Of a DNA stretch of 64,000 bases, positions 50,566-59,798 are shown one piece after another. Under the pieces are notes generated by a model that saw nothing but the letters and a program-made list of their open reading frames with translations, had not been told where the DNA came from and did not search any database. Source of the stretch: Haemophilus haemolyticus_M (GTDB taxonomy: Bacteria; Pseudomonadota; Gammaproteobacteria; Enterobacterales; Pasteurellaceae); contig NZ_QQGD01000003.1 of assembly GCF_003490935.1 (NCBI RefSeq), positions 1-64,000 on the forward strand. The letters are read 5' to 3'. The translations under genes were made by a program, and so were the position numbers. Numbering within the stretch: the stretch's first letter is position 1; each line of letters begins with the position of its first letter.

Positions 50566-51189
50566 ATGAGCCAATTTTTCTATATCCACCCTGAAAATCC
50601 ACAAGCGCGCTTGATTAATCAAGCTGTAGAGATTTTACAAAAAGGTGGTGTGATTGTGTATCCGACGGATTCGGGATATGCCTTAGGATGTATGATGGGC
50701 GATAAATATGCAATGGATCGTATTGTAGCGATTCGTAAATTGCCTGAAGGACATAATTTTACGTTGGTGTGTAGTGATTTATCAGAGCTTTCAACTTACG
50801 CAACGGTGAGCAATACTGCGTATCGTTTGATTAAAAATAATACGCCAGGGCGTTATACTTTTATTCTTACTGCAACGAAAGAATTACCGCGCCGTTTAAT
50901 GACATCAAAACGTAAAACCATTGGTTTACGCGTACCAGATAATAAGATCGCTTTAGATTTACTTTCAGCCTTAGGTGAGCCGATTTTATCTTGTTCGTTA
51001 ATGTTGCCAGGCGAAGAACATACCACGCAATCTGATCCTGAGGAAATTCGAGATCGTTTGGAGCACCAAGTCGATTTAATTATTCATGGTGGATATTTAG
51101 GGCAAGAGCCTACAACAGTGGTAGATTTAACGGAAGAATCACCAGTGATTTTGCGCGAAGGAAGTGGAAGTACTGCTCCTTTTATTTAA
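50566..51189 (+). CDS. yciO: YciO family protein (Sua5/YrdC fold)
   Basis: A 207-residue protein of the Sua5/YrdC/YciO family. The KGGVIVYPTDSGYALGC block and the KRKTIGLRVP motif that binds nucleotide and RNA are both present. YrdC and Sua5 make threonylcarbamoyl-AMP for tRNA; YciO is a paralogue with weaker activity and unclear role. Close resemblance to E. coli YciO from end to end decides the name. AAGGAAG precedes the ATG. It is followed after 47 bases by rluB, the usual neighbour order. Confidence 0.9.
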   Translation: MSQFFYIHPENPQARLINQAVEILQKGGVIVYPTDSGYALGCMMGDKYAMDRIVAIRKLPEGHNFTLVCSDLSELSTYATVSNTAYRLIKNNTPGRYTFILTATKELPRRLMTSKRKTIGLRVPDNKIALDLLSALGEPILSCSLMLPGEEHTTQSDPEEIRDRLEHQVDLIIHGGYLGQEPTTVVDLTEESPVILREGSGSTAPFI

Positions 51190-51236
51190 CTTATAGACGC
51201 TTGTGAAAGCGACCTTTCCATTATTTAAGGAAAACA

Positions 51237-52310
51237 ATGAAACCTAGTCAAAAACAAACTCAAAAACAACCGCACTTTTCCAAAGATTCAGCAAAGAAAA
51301 GTGATTTTTCAGCTAAAAATGATAGACGTTCAGTGTCTCGTAGTGCACGCGCAGAAACGGCAAATTTGAAAAAAAGTGCGGTTAATTCTGACAACAAATT
51401 TTTATCTAAGCCAAAAGCGAAACCCGTTGTAAAAGCCTCGAGTCAACCTAAAGCAGAGGGCGAAAAATTACAGAAAGTTTTAGCGCGTGCTGGACAAGGC
51501 TCTCGTCGTGAAATTGAAACGATGATTGCCGCAGGTCGAGTGAGCGTAGAGGGTAAAATTGCGACTTTAGGCGATCGTATTGACGTACATTCTGGCGTAA
51601 AAGTGCGTATTGATGGTCAAATTATTAATCTTAGCCACGCACAAAAAGAAATTTGCCGTGTATTAATGTATTACAAACCTGAAGGCGAACTCTGTACTCG
51701 TAGCGATCCTGAAGGACGTGCCACAGTGTTTGAACGCTTGCCTCGTTTAACAGGTTCTCGTTGGATTGCAGTGGGGCGTTTAGATATTAATACATCGGGT
51801 TTGTTGCTTTTCACTACTGATGGTGAGTTGGCAAATCGCCTAATGCACCCAAGCCGTGAAGTGGAACGTGAATATTCGGTGCGTGTATTTGGTCAAGTTG
51901 ATGATGCAATGTTGGCTCGTTTACGCAAAGGCGTTCAGCTTGAAGATGGCCCTGCCAACTTTAAAGAAATTAAATTTACAGGCGGTGTGGGTATTAACCA
52001 ATGGTATGACGTAACCTTGATGGAAGGACGTAACCGTGAGGTTCGCCGTTTGTGGGAATCCCAAGGAATTCAAGTCAGTCGCTTGATTCGTATTCGTTAC
52101 GGCAATATCAAACTGATGAAAGGTTTGCCTCGTGGTGGCTGGGAAGAAATGGATCTTGAAAACGTCAATTACTTGCGTGAACTTGTGGGATTACCGGCTG
52201 AAACCGAAACGAAATTAGATGTTACACAACCACGTCGTCGTCCAAAATCTGGACAAATTCGTAAAGCGGTAAAACGTTATTCTGAACTTAGCAAACGTTA
52301 TAAAAAATAA
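51237..52310 (+). CDS. rluB: 23S rRNA pseudouridine synthase RluB
   Basis: Makes pseudouridine 2605 in 23S rRNA. A basic, Lys/Gln/Ser-rich extension of about 75 residues containing two uptake signals precedes the S4 RNA-binding domain (LQKVLARAGQGSRREIETMIAAGRV). The catalytic domain carries the aspartate in VGRLDINTSGLLLF and RLIRIRYGNIKL. It is 357 residues. AAGGAAAAC precedes the start. cysB follows after 11 bases, so yciO-rluB-cysB may be cotranscribed. Confidence 0.93.
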   Translation: MKPSQKQTQKQPHFSKDSAKKSDFSAKNDRRSVSRSARAETANLKKSAVNSDNKFLSKPKAKPVVKASSQPKAEGEKLQKVLARAGQGSRREIETMIAAGRVSVEGKIATLGDRIDVHSGVKVRIDGQIINLSHAQKEICRVLMYYKPEGELCTRSDPEGRATVFERLPRLTGSRWIAVGRLDINTSGLLLFTTDGELANRLMHPSREVEREYSVRVFGQVDDAMLARLRKGVQLEDGPANFKEIKFTGGVGINQWYDVTLMEGRNREVRRLWESQGIQVSRLIRIRYGNIKLMKGLPRGGWEEMDLENVNYLRELVGLPAETETKLDVTQPRRRPKSGQIRKAVKRYSELSKRYKK

Positions 52311-52321
52311 GGACTTTTTTT

Positions 52322-53293
52322 ATGAAAATGCAGCAACTGCGGTATATTGTTGAAATTGCTAACCATAATTTAAATGTAACTGAAGCGGCTAATGCGCTTT
52401 ATACGTCACAACCTGGAATTAGTAAGCAAGTGCGGTTGCTGGAAGATGAATTAGGTCTAGAAATTTTTGAGCGTCATGGCAAGCATATAAAATCAATTAC
52501 GCCAGCAGGAAAAAAGATTATTTCGATTGCACGCGAGTTACTTGTTAAAGCACAAGGTATCCGTGCCGTAGCCGATGAATATACTCAGCCAAATCACGGT
52601 GTATTACGTATCGCGACGACAAATACTCAGGCACGTTATATGCTGCCAAGTGTGATTGAACGTTTTTCCAAAAAATATCCTGATGTGAGTTTGCATATTC
52701 ACCAAGGTTCCCCAACACAAATTCATGATGCATTAATGTCAGGTGAAGTGGATTTGGCGATTACTACCGAAGCGCCTTATTTATTTGATGATTTGGTTCA
52801 GATCCCATGCTATTGGTGGAATCGTGCAGTGATTGTTACGCCAGAACATCCACTTGCCAAAGCGAAAGAATTGACGATTGAGGAATTAGGTAAATATCCG
52901 CTTGTGACCTACACTTTTGGTTTTACAGGTGTTTCTGATTTGGATTACGCATTTAATAGCGCAGGAATTTTACCGAATATAGTCTTTACTGCTACCGATG
53001 CCGATATCATTAAGACTTATGTACGCTTAGGCTTAGGGGTGGGCATTATGGCATCTATGGCTCATACACCGTCAGATACGGATCTTGTGGCGATTGATGC
53101 CAGTCATTTGTTCCGCCCGAGTATGACGAATATTGCATTTAAATATAGCACGTTCTTACGTAATTATATGTACGATTTCATGGAATATTTTTCACCGCAC
53201 TTAACTCGTAGCGTCGTAGAAAAAGCTGAGCGCTTGCGTGATAACAATTCAGTGAAAAAATTATTTGAAGGCATTGAATTGGAAACAAAATAA
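52322..53293 (+). CDS. cysB: LysR-family regulator CysB
   Basis: Activator of cysteine biosynthesis and sulfate assimilation genes, inducer N-acetylserine. The N-terminal helix-turn-helix (MKMQQLRYIVEIANHNLNVTEAANALYTSQPGISKQVRLLE, about residues 1-42) and a type II periplasmic-binding effector domain with TTEAPYLFDDLVQIPCYWW make up the 323 residues, the normal CysB length. It ends in an inverted uptake-signal terminator. Confidence 0.95.
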   Translation: MKMQQLRYIVEIANHNLNVTEAANALYTSQPGISKQVRLLEDELGLEIFERHGKHIKSITPAGKKIISIARELLVKAQGIRAVADEYTQPNHGVLRIATTNTQARYMLPSVIERFSKKYPDVSLHIHQGSPTQIHDALMSGEVDLAITTEAPYLFDDLVQIPCYWWNRAVIVTPEHPLAKAKELTIEELGKYPLVTYTFGFTGVSDLDYAFNSAGILPNIVFTATDADIIKTYVRLGLGVGIMASMAHTPSDTDLVAIDASHLFRPSMTNIAFKYSTFLRNYMYDFMEYFSPHLTRSVVEKAERLRDNNSVKKLFEGIELETK

Positions 53294-53306
53294 CAAGGTA
53301 TAAATG

Positions 53307-53347
53307 AAGTGCGGTTGAAATTTAATAAGAATTTCAACCGCACTTTT
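53307..53347. terminator. Inverted uptake-signal terminator between cysB and the MFS gene
   Basis: A 16-bp perfect stem (53307-53322 with 53330-53345), loop of 7, T run on the plus side that abuts the stop codon of the convergent transporter gene. Confidence 0.88.
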
Positions 53348-54412
53348 TTATACTAAAAATAGAACTGGAACAAGGTTCATCACACCGACTGTCGCGATGG
53401 AAAGTAATAATCTAGATGCGCCAAAAATAAAGCCACGATTGGTGCCATTATCAAATTTTACTAATAAGTTTGCCATCGCAGTGAGGGCATACACCTCAAT
53501 GACTGTAAAAATGACGAGATAGGCATAGGCAGAAAATACGGAAAGATAACGTAAGGTGATAAACCAAGGCACGATAATTCCAATAGCCAACAGAGGGGCA
53601 ACCCATGCCGCTTGTTTGAGCGTTAAATTAATTTTTCGGGAAAAATAGCTTTGTAATAGGACGGTGAGTAAGCCATTGCCAAATAATGCTATCGGCGAAT
53701 GTTCAGGCATGCCAAGTTTATTGTTAAATAAAAATGGGAAAATGGCAAAGAAAGAGCTCGCAATGGCAAGAGGTAAAAAGAGCATTAAATGCACCATGAG
53801 GAATTCTTTTGTAATAATTTCTTTGATTTGTGTAAAGCGAAATTTTACCAATATTTGTAAGGTTTGAATTTGATAGAAAGGATTTACCATTAAGACGAAT
53901 AATACGGCTTCCATTGAAAAACAGACCCAAATGAGCAAGTCGATATGTTCGTATTTAATAAATGGGATGACTAAAAGCGGCGCAAACATGGATGACATGG
54001 AGGTCACTTTTAGATATTTCCCTTGCAAGCGAGTTTTTTCTTTGTATTCATCTCCTGCCAACACAAGTAAACACGCTTTGGCATTGGTTCCAAATAAGCA
54101 ACTACCTAAACCAAAACAAGTGGTCGCAATAAGAAGCAATAAATAATTATCTGCTGCGAGAAAGAAAATATAAGCTATCACATCTAAAAAACAGCCGAGC
54201 AACATCATTTTGGCTAAACCATAGCGATCGCCCCAAATACCGGCAAGAATGGAAAGGGCTTGGTTTGAGAAAAAGAGTAGTGATAAGGAAAAGGCAATTT
54301 CACTGTTGCTCAATCCTTTACTTTGTAGATAAATCAGAAATACCGTTTGCACAGAAAAAAAGGCAAGGGTGGAAAAGAAACGCCGAGTAAGTAAAAGTTT
54401 TTGTAAATTCAT
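53348..54412 (-). CDS. Major facilitator superfamily transporter
   Basis: A 354-residue integral membrane protein with ten to twelve hydrophobic segments. The loop between helices 2 and 3 is AGIWGDRYGLAKMM, the MFS signature G-x3-D-R-x-G. It is shorter than a classical 400-residue MFS protein. I cannot assign a substrate. It starts 103 bases downstream of prmB in the same direction; a hairpin and an inverted uptake pair lie between. Confidence 0.85.
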   Translation of the reverse strand: MNLQKLLLTRRFFSTLAFFSVQTVFLIYLQSKGLSNSEIAFSLSLLFFSNQALSILAGIWGDRYGLAKMMLLGCFLDVIAYIFFLAADNYLLLLIATTCFGLGSCLFGTNAKACLLVLAGDEYKEKTRLQGKYLKVTSMSSMFAPLLVIPFIKYEHIDLLIWVCFSMEAVLFVLMVNPFYQIQTLQILVKFRFTQIKEIITKEFLMVHLMLFLPLAIASSFFAIFPFLFNNKLGMPEHSPIALFGNGLLTVLLQSYFSRKINLTLKQAAWVAPLLAIGIIVPWFITLRYLSVFSAYAYLVIFTVIEVYALTAMANLLVKFDNGTNRGFIFGASRLLLSIATVGVMNLVPVLFLV

Positions 54413-54470
54413 AGGGTCAAATGATAAAAAAGAAAAGCACGCGTTGAATAACGCGCGCCATGAGTTTTAT

Positions 54471-54509
54471 AAGTGCGGTTGAAATTGATATTAAAATTTT
54501 ACCGCACTT
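54471..54509. terminator. Inverted uptake-signal pair downstream of prmB
   Basis: AAGTGCGGT (54471-54479) and ACCGCACTT (54501-54509) with partial inner pairing. A second small hairpin CGCGTT/AACGCG lies at 54440-54455. Confidence 0.65.
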
Positions 54510-54515
54510 GAAAGA

Positions 54516-55460
54516 TTAAAACAGATCGTGATATTTCACTAAATCTTTACGCTGAATAGCAAATACGCCTAGTCCGCCATTTTTAAGTTCTACCCATTCA
54601 AATGGTACATCTGGATATTGCTCAATTAAGCTCACCATGCTATTGCCCACTTCACACACCAACACGCCATTTTCGGTTAAGTAATCTGGCGCAAGTTTTA
54701 AAATTTGTTTGGTAATGTTTAAGCCATCATGGCCAGAACCTAAGGCTAACTCTGGCTCAAAATGGAATTCTTCTGGCATATCGGCGAGATCTTCTTCGTC
54801 CACATAAGGTGGATTGGTCACGATAAGATCGTATTTTTGTCCCAAAATATTTTCAAATAAGTTTGATTGAATCGGGAATACGCGATGTTCTAATTGATGG
54901 CGTGAAATATTGATCTCAGCGACATTAAGTGCATCAACCGATAAATCGACAGCATCTACTTCCGCATTCGGGAAAGCATAAGCACAAGCAATGGCAATAC
55001 AACCGCTGCCTGTGCATAGATCGAGAATATGATGAGGTTCTTGCGAAATTAAATTTTCAAAACGATCTTGAATTAACGCACTAATTGGAGAACGTGGAAT
55101 AATGGTTCGTTCATCAACATAAAATTCGTGACCGCAGAACCAAGCACTATTTGTTAAATATGCCACTGGTACGCGTTGTTCGATTCGGGTTAATACAAGT
55201 TGAACTAAGGTTTCTTTTTCAGATGGGGTTAATCGACTGTTAAATAATTCGGTAGGTAAATCAATGGGTAAATGTAAGCCACTTAAAACGAGTTGCAGGC
55301 TTTCATCCCAAGGATTATCGTGCCCTTGCCCGAAGTAAATATCAGAACGATTGAGAATGCTATACGTCCAACGCAGAAAATCTTGAATGGTTTGCAGTTC
55401 GTTTGCAACATTATCTTCCAAGATAGTTGCAACTAATTCTTGGTTATGTGAGGTTTCCAT
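54516..55460 (-). CDS. prmB: Ribosomal protein L3 N5-glutamine methyltransferase PrmB
   Basis: SAM-dependent enzyme that methylates the glutamine of ribosomal protein L3. The N-terminal helical domain includes PVAYLTNSAWFCGHEFYVDERTIIPRSP; the Rossmann part has ILDLCTGSGCIA (SAM) and the glutamine-binding VTNPPYVDEEDLADMP. The IIPRSPISALI and PEELAL variants separate PrmB from its paralogue PrmC. It is 314 residues. It is divergent from smrB, the same pairing as in E. coli. Confidence 0.94.
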   Translation of the reverse strand: METSHNQELVATILEDNVANELQTIQDFLRWTYSILNRSDIYFGQGHDNPWDESLQLVLSGLHLPIDLPTELFNSRLTPSEKETLVQLVLTRIEQRVPVAYLTNSAWFCGHEFYVDERTIIPRSPISALIQDRFENLISQEPHHILDLCTGSGCIAIACAYAFPNAEVDAVDLSVDALNVAEINISRHQLEHRVFPIQSNLFENILGQKYDLIVTNPPYVDEEDLADMPEEFHFEPELALGSGHDGLNITKQILKLAPDYLTENGVLVCEVGNSMVSLIEQYPDVPFEWVELKNGGLGVFAIQRKDLVKYHDLF

Positions 55461-55589
55461 CGCATTTCTCCATAAAAGTGAGTAGAAAAGTTAGCATAAA
55501 ATTCGGTATGAAAATTTGGCGTAGTTATACCACAGATGAGAATGTAGAACTATGATATGATACGCAAAATTTGAAATTAATGAGAAAAA

Positions 55590-56093
55590 ATGCAAGACGA
55601 ATTTGATTTATTCCGTGCGGAAACCAAAGGCATTAAGCCAATTAAACAAGATACTTTTGTTGCCCCTCGCCAAAAACGTGATCAGAAACAAATAGAATTG
55701 AAAGAATTACGAGCGAAAGAAGATACATTGTTCTATTTTTCTGATGAATATGAGCCGTTACTGAATGAGCATGATGGTGTTGTGAAATATTTACGTGATG
55801 GGGAAGATTCCCATTTATTAAAACAACTTCGTCGTGGAGATTTTTCGCCAGAATTGTTTTTAGATTTGCACGGTTTAACCCGTGAACAAGCTAAACAAGA
55901 ATTAGCCGCACTTTTACTGGCTTGTGAAAATGAGCATGTTGATTGTGCCAGTATCATGACGGGCTATGGCACTTTTACATTGAAAAAACAAATTCCACGT
56001 TGGCTAGTACAACATCCTAAAGTTCGGGCATTGCATCAAGCTCCAAGAGAATGGGGCGGTGAAGCCGCCATTTTGATTTTGGTTGATTTGTAA
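55590..56093 (+). CDS. smrB: SmrB endonuclease (Smr domain)
   Basis: Smr-domain endonuclease that cleaves mRNA between collided ribosomes. The N-terminal extension with KPIKQDTFV binds the ribosome; the Smr domain begins with LRRGDFSPELFLDLHGLTREQAK, including the catalytic DLH. The second signature, HGHGKH in E. coli SmrB, here reads TGYGTF, so the histidines and lysine of the loop are missing although the glycines remain. Length is 167 residues, ending without the short E. coli C-terminal tail. The start ATG has GAGAA upstream. Assignment is firm; full activity is not assured. Confidence 0.9.
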   Translation: MQDEFDLFRAETKGIKPIKQDTFVAPRQKRDQKQIELKELRAKEDTLFYFSDEYEPLLNEHDGVVKYLRDGEDSHLLKQLRRGDFSPELFLDLHGLTREQAKQELAALLLACENEHVDCASIMTGYGTFTLKKQIPRWLVQHPKVRALHQAPREWGGEAAILILVDL

Positions 56094-56106
56094 AAAAACG
56101 TTATAA

Positions 56107-56150
56107 AAAATACCGCACTTTTACTGCCTGGGGCAAAGTGCGGTATTTTC
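56107..56150. terminator. Inverted uptake-signal terminator between smrB and pta
   Basis: AAAATACCGCACTT (56107-56120) pairs with AAGTGCGGTATTTT (56136-56149), T-rich on both strands, between convergent genes. Confidence 0.9.
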
Positions 56151-56169
56151 TTTTATGTTTTTACTTGAA

Positions 56170-58305
56170 CTATTGTGTTGCTTGAATTGCGGTTAAGGCA
56201 ATTGTGTACACAATATCATCAACCAAGGCACCACGAGATAAGTCATTGACTGGTTTGCGCATACCTTGAAGCATTGGGCCAATAGACACTAAATCTGCAG
56301 AACGTTGTACTGCTTTGTAAGTAGTGTTACCAGTATTTAAGTCAGGGAATACGAATACCGTTGCTTTACCTGCTACTGGTGAATTTGGTGCTTTAGAGCG
56401 AGCCACATCTTCCATCACAGCCGCATCGTATTGTAATGGGCCATCGATTAATAAATCAGGGCGTTTTTCTTTCGCAATACGGGTTGCTTCTTTCACTTTT
56501 TCTACATCAGCACCGCTACCAGATGTACCCGTTGAGTAAGAAATCATTGCGACTTTTGGATCAATACCAAATGCTTTCGCAGAATCCGCAGATTGAATTG
56601 CGATTTCAGCAAGTTGTTCTGCTGTAGGATCTGGGTTTACCGCACAGTCACCATAAACAAGCACTTGATCTGGTAGTAACATAAAGAAGATAGAAGAAAC
56701 AATTGAACTACCAGGTGCAGTTTTGATGATTTGCATTGGTGGGCGAATGGTATTTGCAGTAGTGTGAACAGCACCAGATACTAAACCATCTACTTCATTT
56801 GCTTCTAACATCATAGTACCAAGCACTACGGTATCTTCTAATTGTTCACGAGCTGCAGTTTCTGTCATACCTTTAGCTTTACGTAATTCAACTAAACGAG
56901 CAACATAGTTTTCACGAACATCTGCAGGATTAATGATTGTAATGCCTTTACCTAGTTTAACACCTTGTGCTTCAGCTACACGTTGAACAGATGCTGGATC
57001 TGCTAAAAGCACACATTCCGCAATGCCACGTTCTGCACAAAGTACAGCTGCTTTGATTGTACGAGGTTCATCACCTTCAGGAAGCACAATGCGTTTTTTT
57101 GCAGCACGAGCAAGTTCAGTCAATTGGAAACGGAACGCTGGTGGGGATAAACGACGTAAACGAGTAGAATCCGCAACTAGGTTATTGATAAAGTCAGCAT
57201 TAAAGTGCTGGCTTGTGTATTGTTTGATGTTTTCAATACGCTCTTTATCATCAACGGGCACTTCAAGGTTGAAGTTTTGTAAATTTAATGCTGTTTGCCA
57301 GGTGTTACCTTCAATACGGAAGATTGGCAATTTTGCTTTTTCAAAAGCCGGTTGGCAAAGTTTATTGATTTGAGCATCAATTTTGTAACCGCCAGTTAAT
57401 AAAAGGCCACCGATTTCAATACCATTTGATGCTGCGAGAGCGGCAGCCACAAGTACATCTGGACGATCCGCTGAGGCGACTAATAAGCTACCTGCACGGA
57501 AATGTTCAACCATATTTGGTAAACTTCTTGCGCAGAAAGTGATACCACGGATACGACGGTTAATATCTCCTTCAGTGATAATTGATGCACCTAAGTATTT
57601 CACTAAATCGATAGCACGTGTTGCGATTAAATCTGCAGACCAAGGCACACAAGCTAATAATTTGATTGAGCTATTTGCAAATAATTTGCTCACTTCTGCT
57701 TCACATGCATGGCTATGTTGGAATGAATCAAAGATTTCAGCAAGATCAGGGCGTGTACGACCAGATTCATCAACGGGTGCATTAAATTTGTTTACAACTA
57801 CGCCTAAAAGATTCGGATTGTTTTTACCACCAAATAGAGAGGCTGCAGCTTCTACACGATCTTTTAATTCGGTTGGGGTTTCAGTTGCAGGTGCTGCAAC
57901 TAATACGATTTCCGCATCTAATGCTTGTGCAATTTCATAGTTGATGCTATTTGCGTAACCGTGTTTTCTTGTTGGAATTAAGCCTTCAACCACAACAATA
58001 TCGTTGTTTTTAGTTAATTGTTGGTGATTTGCCACAATTTTTTCTAACAATACATCAGACTGATTTTGCCCAATCAATGATTCCGCAACGCTTAACATAA
58101 ACGGTTCAGAAGTTTCAAGGTTAGTGCTGGTGCGAATGATAGAGGTTGTACGATCCAGTTTATCTTCACCTGTGCTTGGTTGAGAAACTGGTTTCATAAA
58201 ACCAACTTTTGCGCCTTTTTGTTCAAGAGAATGGATCAATCCCAGACTAATGCTAGTTAAACCCACGCCTGTGCTTACAGGGATAAGGATAATCGTGCGA
58301 GACAT
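56170..58305 (-). CDS. pta: Phosphate acetyltransferase
   Basis: Converts acetyl-CoA and phosphate to acetyl phosphate, with AckA the acetate overflow pathway. It is the long three-domain form of 711 residues: an N-terminal P-loop NTPase-like region (MSRTIILIPVSTGVGLTSISLGL), a central DRTGG domain, and the catalytic PTA_PTB domain with VLPEGDEPRTIKAA and ISYSTGTSGSGADVEKV. It lies 67 bases downstream of ackA with a hairpin between them, so expression may be attenuated relative to ackA. Confidence 0.97.
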   Translation of the reverse strand: MSRTIILIPVSTGVGLTSISLGLIHSLEQKGAKVGFMKPVSQPSTGEDKLDRTTSIIRTSTNLETSEPFMLSVAESLIGQNQSDVLLEKIVANHQQLTKNNDIVVVEGLIPTRKHGYANSINYEIAQALDAEIVLVAAPATETPTELKDRVEAAASLFGGKNNPNLLGVVVNKFNAPVDESGRTRPDLAEIFDSFQHSHACEAEVSKLFANSSIKLLACVPWSADLIATRAIDLVKYLGASIITEGDINRRIRGITFCARSLPNMVEHFRAGSLLVASADRPDVLVAAALAASNGIEIGGLLLTGGYKIDAQINKLCQPAFEKAKLPIFRIEGNTWQTALNLQNFNLEVPVDDKERIENIKQYTSQHFNADFINNLVADSTRLRRLSPPAFRFQLTELARAAKKRIVLPEGDEPRTIKAAVLCAERGIAECVLLADPASVQRVAEAQGVKLGKGITIINPADVRENYVARLVELRKAKGMTETAAREQLEDTVVLGTMMLEANEVDGLVSGAVHTTANTIRPPMQIIKTAPGSSIVSSIFFMLLPDQVLVYGDCAVNPDPTAEQLAEIAIQSADSAKAFGIDPKVAMISYSTGTSGSGADVEKVKEATRIAKEKRPDLLIDGPLQYDAAVMEDVARSKAPNSPVAGKATVFVFPDLNTGNTTYKAVQRSADLVSIGPMLQGMRKPVNDLSRGALVDDIVYTIALTAIQATQ

Positions 58306-58341
58306 AGTTAAACCTTAATGTGTATATGTTATAAATAAAAA

Positions 58342-58366
58342 CTGCCGAAAAATTCGGCAGCTTGTT
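58342..58366 (-). terminator. Intercistronic hairpin between ackA and pta
   Basis: CTGCCGAA (58342-58349) pairs with TTCGGCAG (58353-58360); on the minus strand it is followed by TTTTTATTT. It is an intrinsic terminator or attenuator inside the operon. Confidence 0.75.
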
Positions 58367-58372
58367 GTTAAA

Positions 58373-59578
58373 TTAGAAACAAAGTTTTGCGGTATCTTGT
58401 GCGATAACTAATTCTTCGTTAGTTGGAAGAACAATCGCTTTAAATGCTGAATCATCAGTAGTGATGACGCCATCTTTACCGAAGCGTGCCGCTAGATTGC
58501 GTTCGTTATCCACTTTAATACCAAATAATTTCAAGTGATTTAATGCTAATTCACGAACGTGTGCTGAGTTCTCACCAATGCCACCCGTGAAAGCAATCGC
58601 ATCTAAGTGATTATCACCTAATACAGCCATATAAGCACCGATATATTTCGCTAAACGATAGCTGTATACATCTAAAGCGCGTTTTGCTTCTGGTTTAGAT
58701 ACATCATCGTAATTATCTTCAGCATAACGGCAGTCGCTCGTTACTTCAGTTAAACCTAAAAGACCAGATTTTTTCACTAAAGTCTCTTCGATTTGTTCCA
58801 TAGACATACCTAAAGTTTTGTATAGGTAGAATACGATTGCAGGATCGATATCACCACAACGAGTGCCCATGACTAAACCTTCTAACGGAGTTAAGCCCAT
58901 TGATGTATCGATACATTTACCGTTACGCACAACAGAAACAGAACCACCATTACCTAAGTGACAAATAATCGTATTGACTTGGTCTGCAGGTTTACCTACA
59001 TATTCAGCGACTTCACGAGAAACGAAGTAGTGGCTAGTACCGTGTGCACCGTAGCGACGAACGCCATGTTCTTTATATAAAGAGTATGGAAGGGCATAAA
59101 GAAATGCTTCTTCAGGCATGGTTTGGTGGAATGCCGTATCAAAAACTACTACATTTTTATCTTTTAAGTGCGGGAATGCATTGAATGCTTCGCGAATACC
59201 GATTAAGTGCGCTGGATTGTGAAGTGGCGCAAATTGTGCAGCATCTTCAATACCTTTAACGACTTCATCAGTTACGATAACAGATTGGGTGTATTTTTCA
59301 CCACCATGTACGATACGGTGACCAATTGCCGCGATAGAGTTTTTAAGCTCATCTGTCATGATATTAGACGCAATAAAGTTAAGCGCTTCAGTATGAGCTG
59401 CGCCTGCGCCTAAATCTGCGTTACCTTTCTCACCATTGAGTTTCCATTTGATACGAGCTTCTGGTAAGAAAAATGCTTCCGCTAAGCCGGATAATTTTTC
59501 TTCACCTGTTGCAGGATCAAGAATTGCAAATTTTAGTGAAGAACTACCACAGTTAAGGATAAGAACAAGTTTTGACAT
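58373..59578 (-). CDS. ackA: Acetate kinase
   Basis: Makes ATP and acetate from acetyl phosphate. ASKHA-fold signatures are the N-terminal VLILNCGSSSLKFAI, GHRIVHGGEKYTQS, the central HLGNGGSVSVVRNGKCIDTSMGLTPLEGL and the C-terminal FTGGIGENSAHVRE. The ATG at 59578 gives 401 residues, the normal length, and has AGGG upstream; a longer frame to 59668 is rejected. It is first of ackA-pta and divergent from yfbV as in E. coli. Confidence 0.97.
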   Translation of the reverse strand: MSKLVLILNCGSSSLKFAILDPATGEEKLSGLAEAFFLPEARIKWKLNGEKGNADLGAGAAHTEALNFIASNIMTDELKNSIAAIGHRIVHGGEKYTQSVIVTDEVVKGIEDAAQFAPLHNPAHLIGIREAFNAFPHLKDKNVVVFDTAFHQTMPEEAFLYALPYSLYKEHGVRRYGAHGTSHYFVSREVAEYVGKPADQVNTIICHLGNGGSVSVVRNGKCIDTSMGLTPLEGLVMGTRCGDIDPAIVFYLYKTLGMSMEQIEETLVKKSGLLGLTEVTSDCRYAEDNYDDVSKPEAKRALDVYSYRLAKYIGAYMAVLGDNHLDAIAFTGGIGENSAHVRELALNHLKLFGIKVDNERNLAARFGKDGVITTDDSAFKAIVLPTNEELVIAQDTAKLCF

Positions 59579-59739
59579 GGGAACCCTATATTTGATTAAA
59601 GTTAATGGAAATCCACCTTGCTGATGGACTGAAAAAATCTGGCATAGGATACACCTTTTGATAAACAAAATAAATTCATCCCAGCATAAAAAGACAACGA
59701 TTTATGGAACTTTTTGAAAAATTAAACTTTTTCAGTAAG

Positions 59740-59769
59740 GTGACAATTTCAGGCAAACTGGGGTATGAT
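59740..59769 (+). promoter_or_regulatory. yfbV promoter
   Basis: GTGACA (59740-59745) and TATGAT (59764-59769) are 18 bases apart, 29 bases before the yfbV start. Confidence 0.5.
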
Positions 59770-59798
59770 AAGTGCGGTTGTTTTTTAAAGGTGTTTTT

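Noticed and set aside
57539..57940. 133-codon plus-strand ORF inside pta
   Set aside because: Antisense shadow of a strongly conserved gene; no family resemblance.
59579..59668. N-terminal extension of AckA
   Set aside because: Acetate kinase begins at the conserved strand before NCGSSSLKF; the extension is untypical and AGGG supports ATG 59578.
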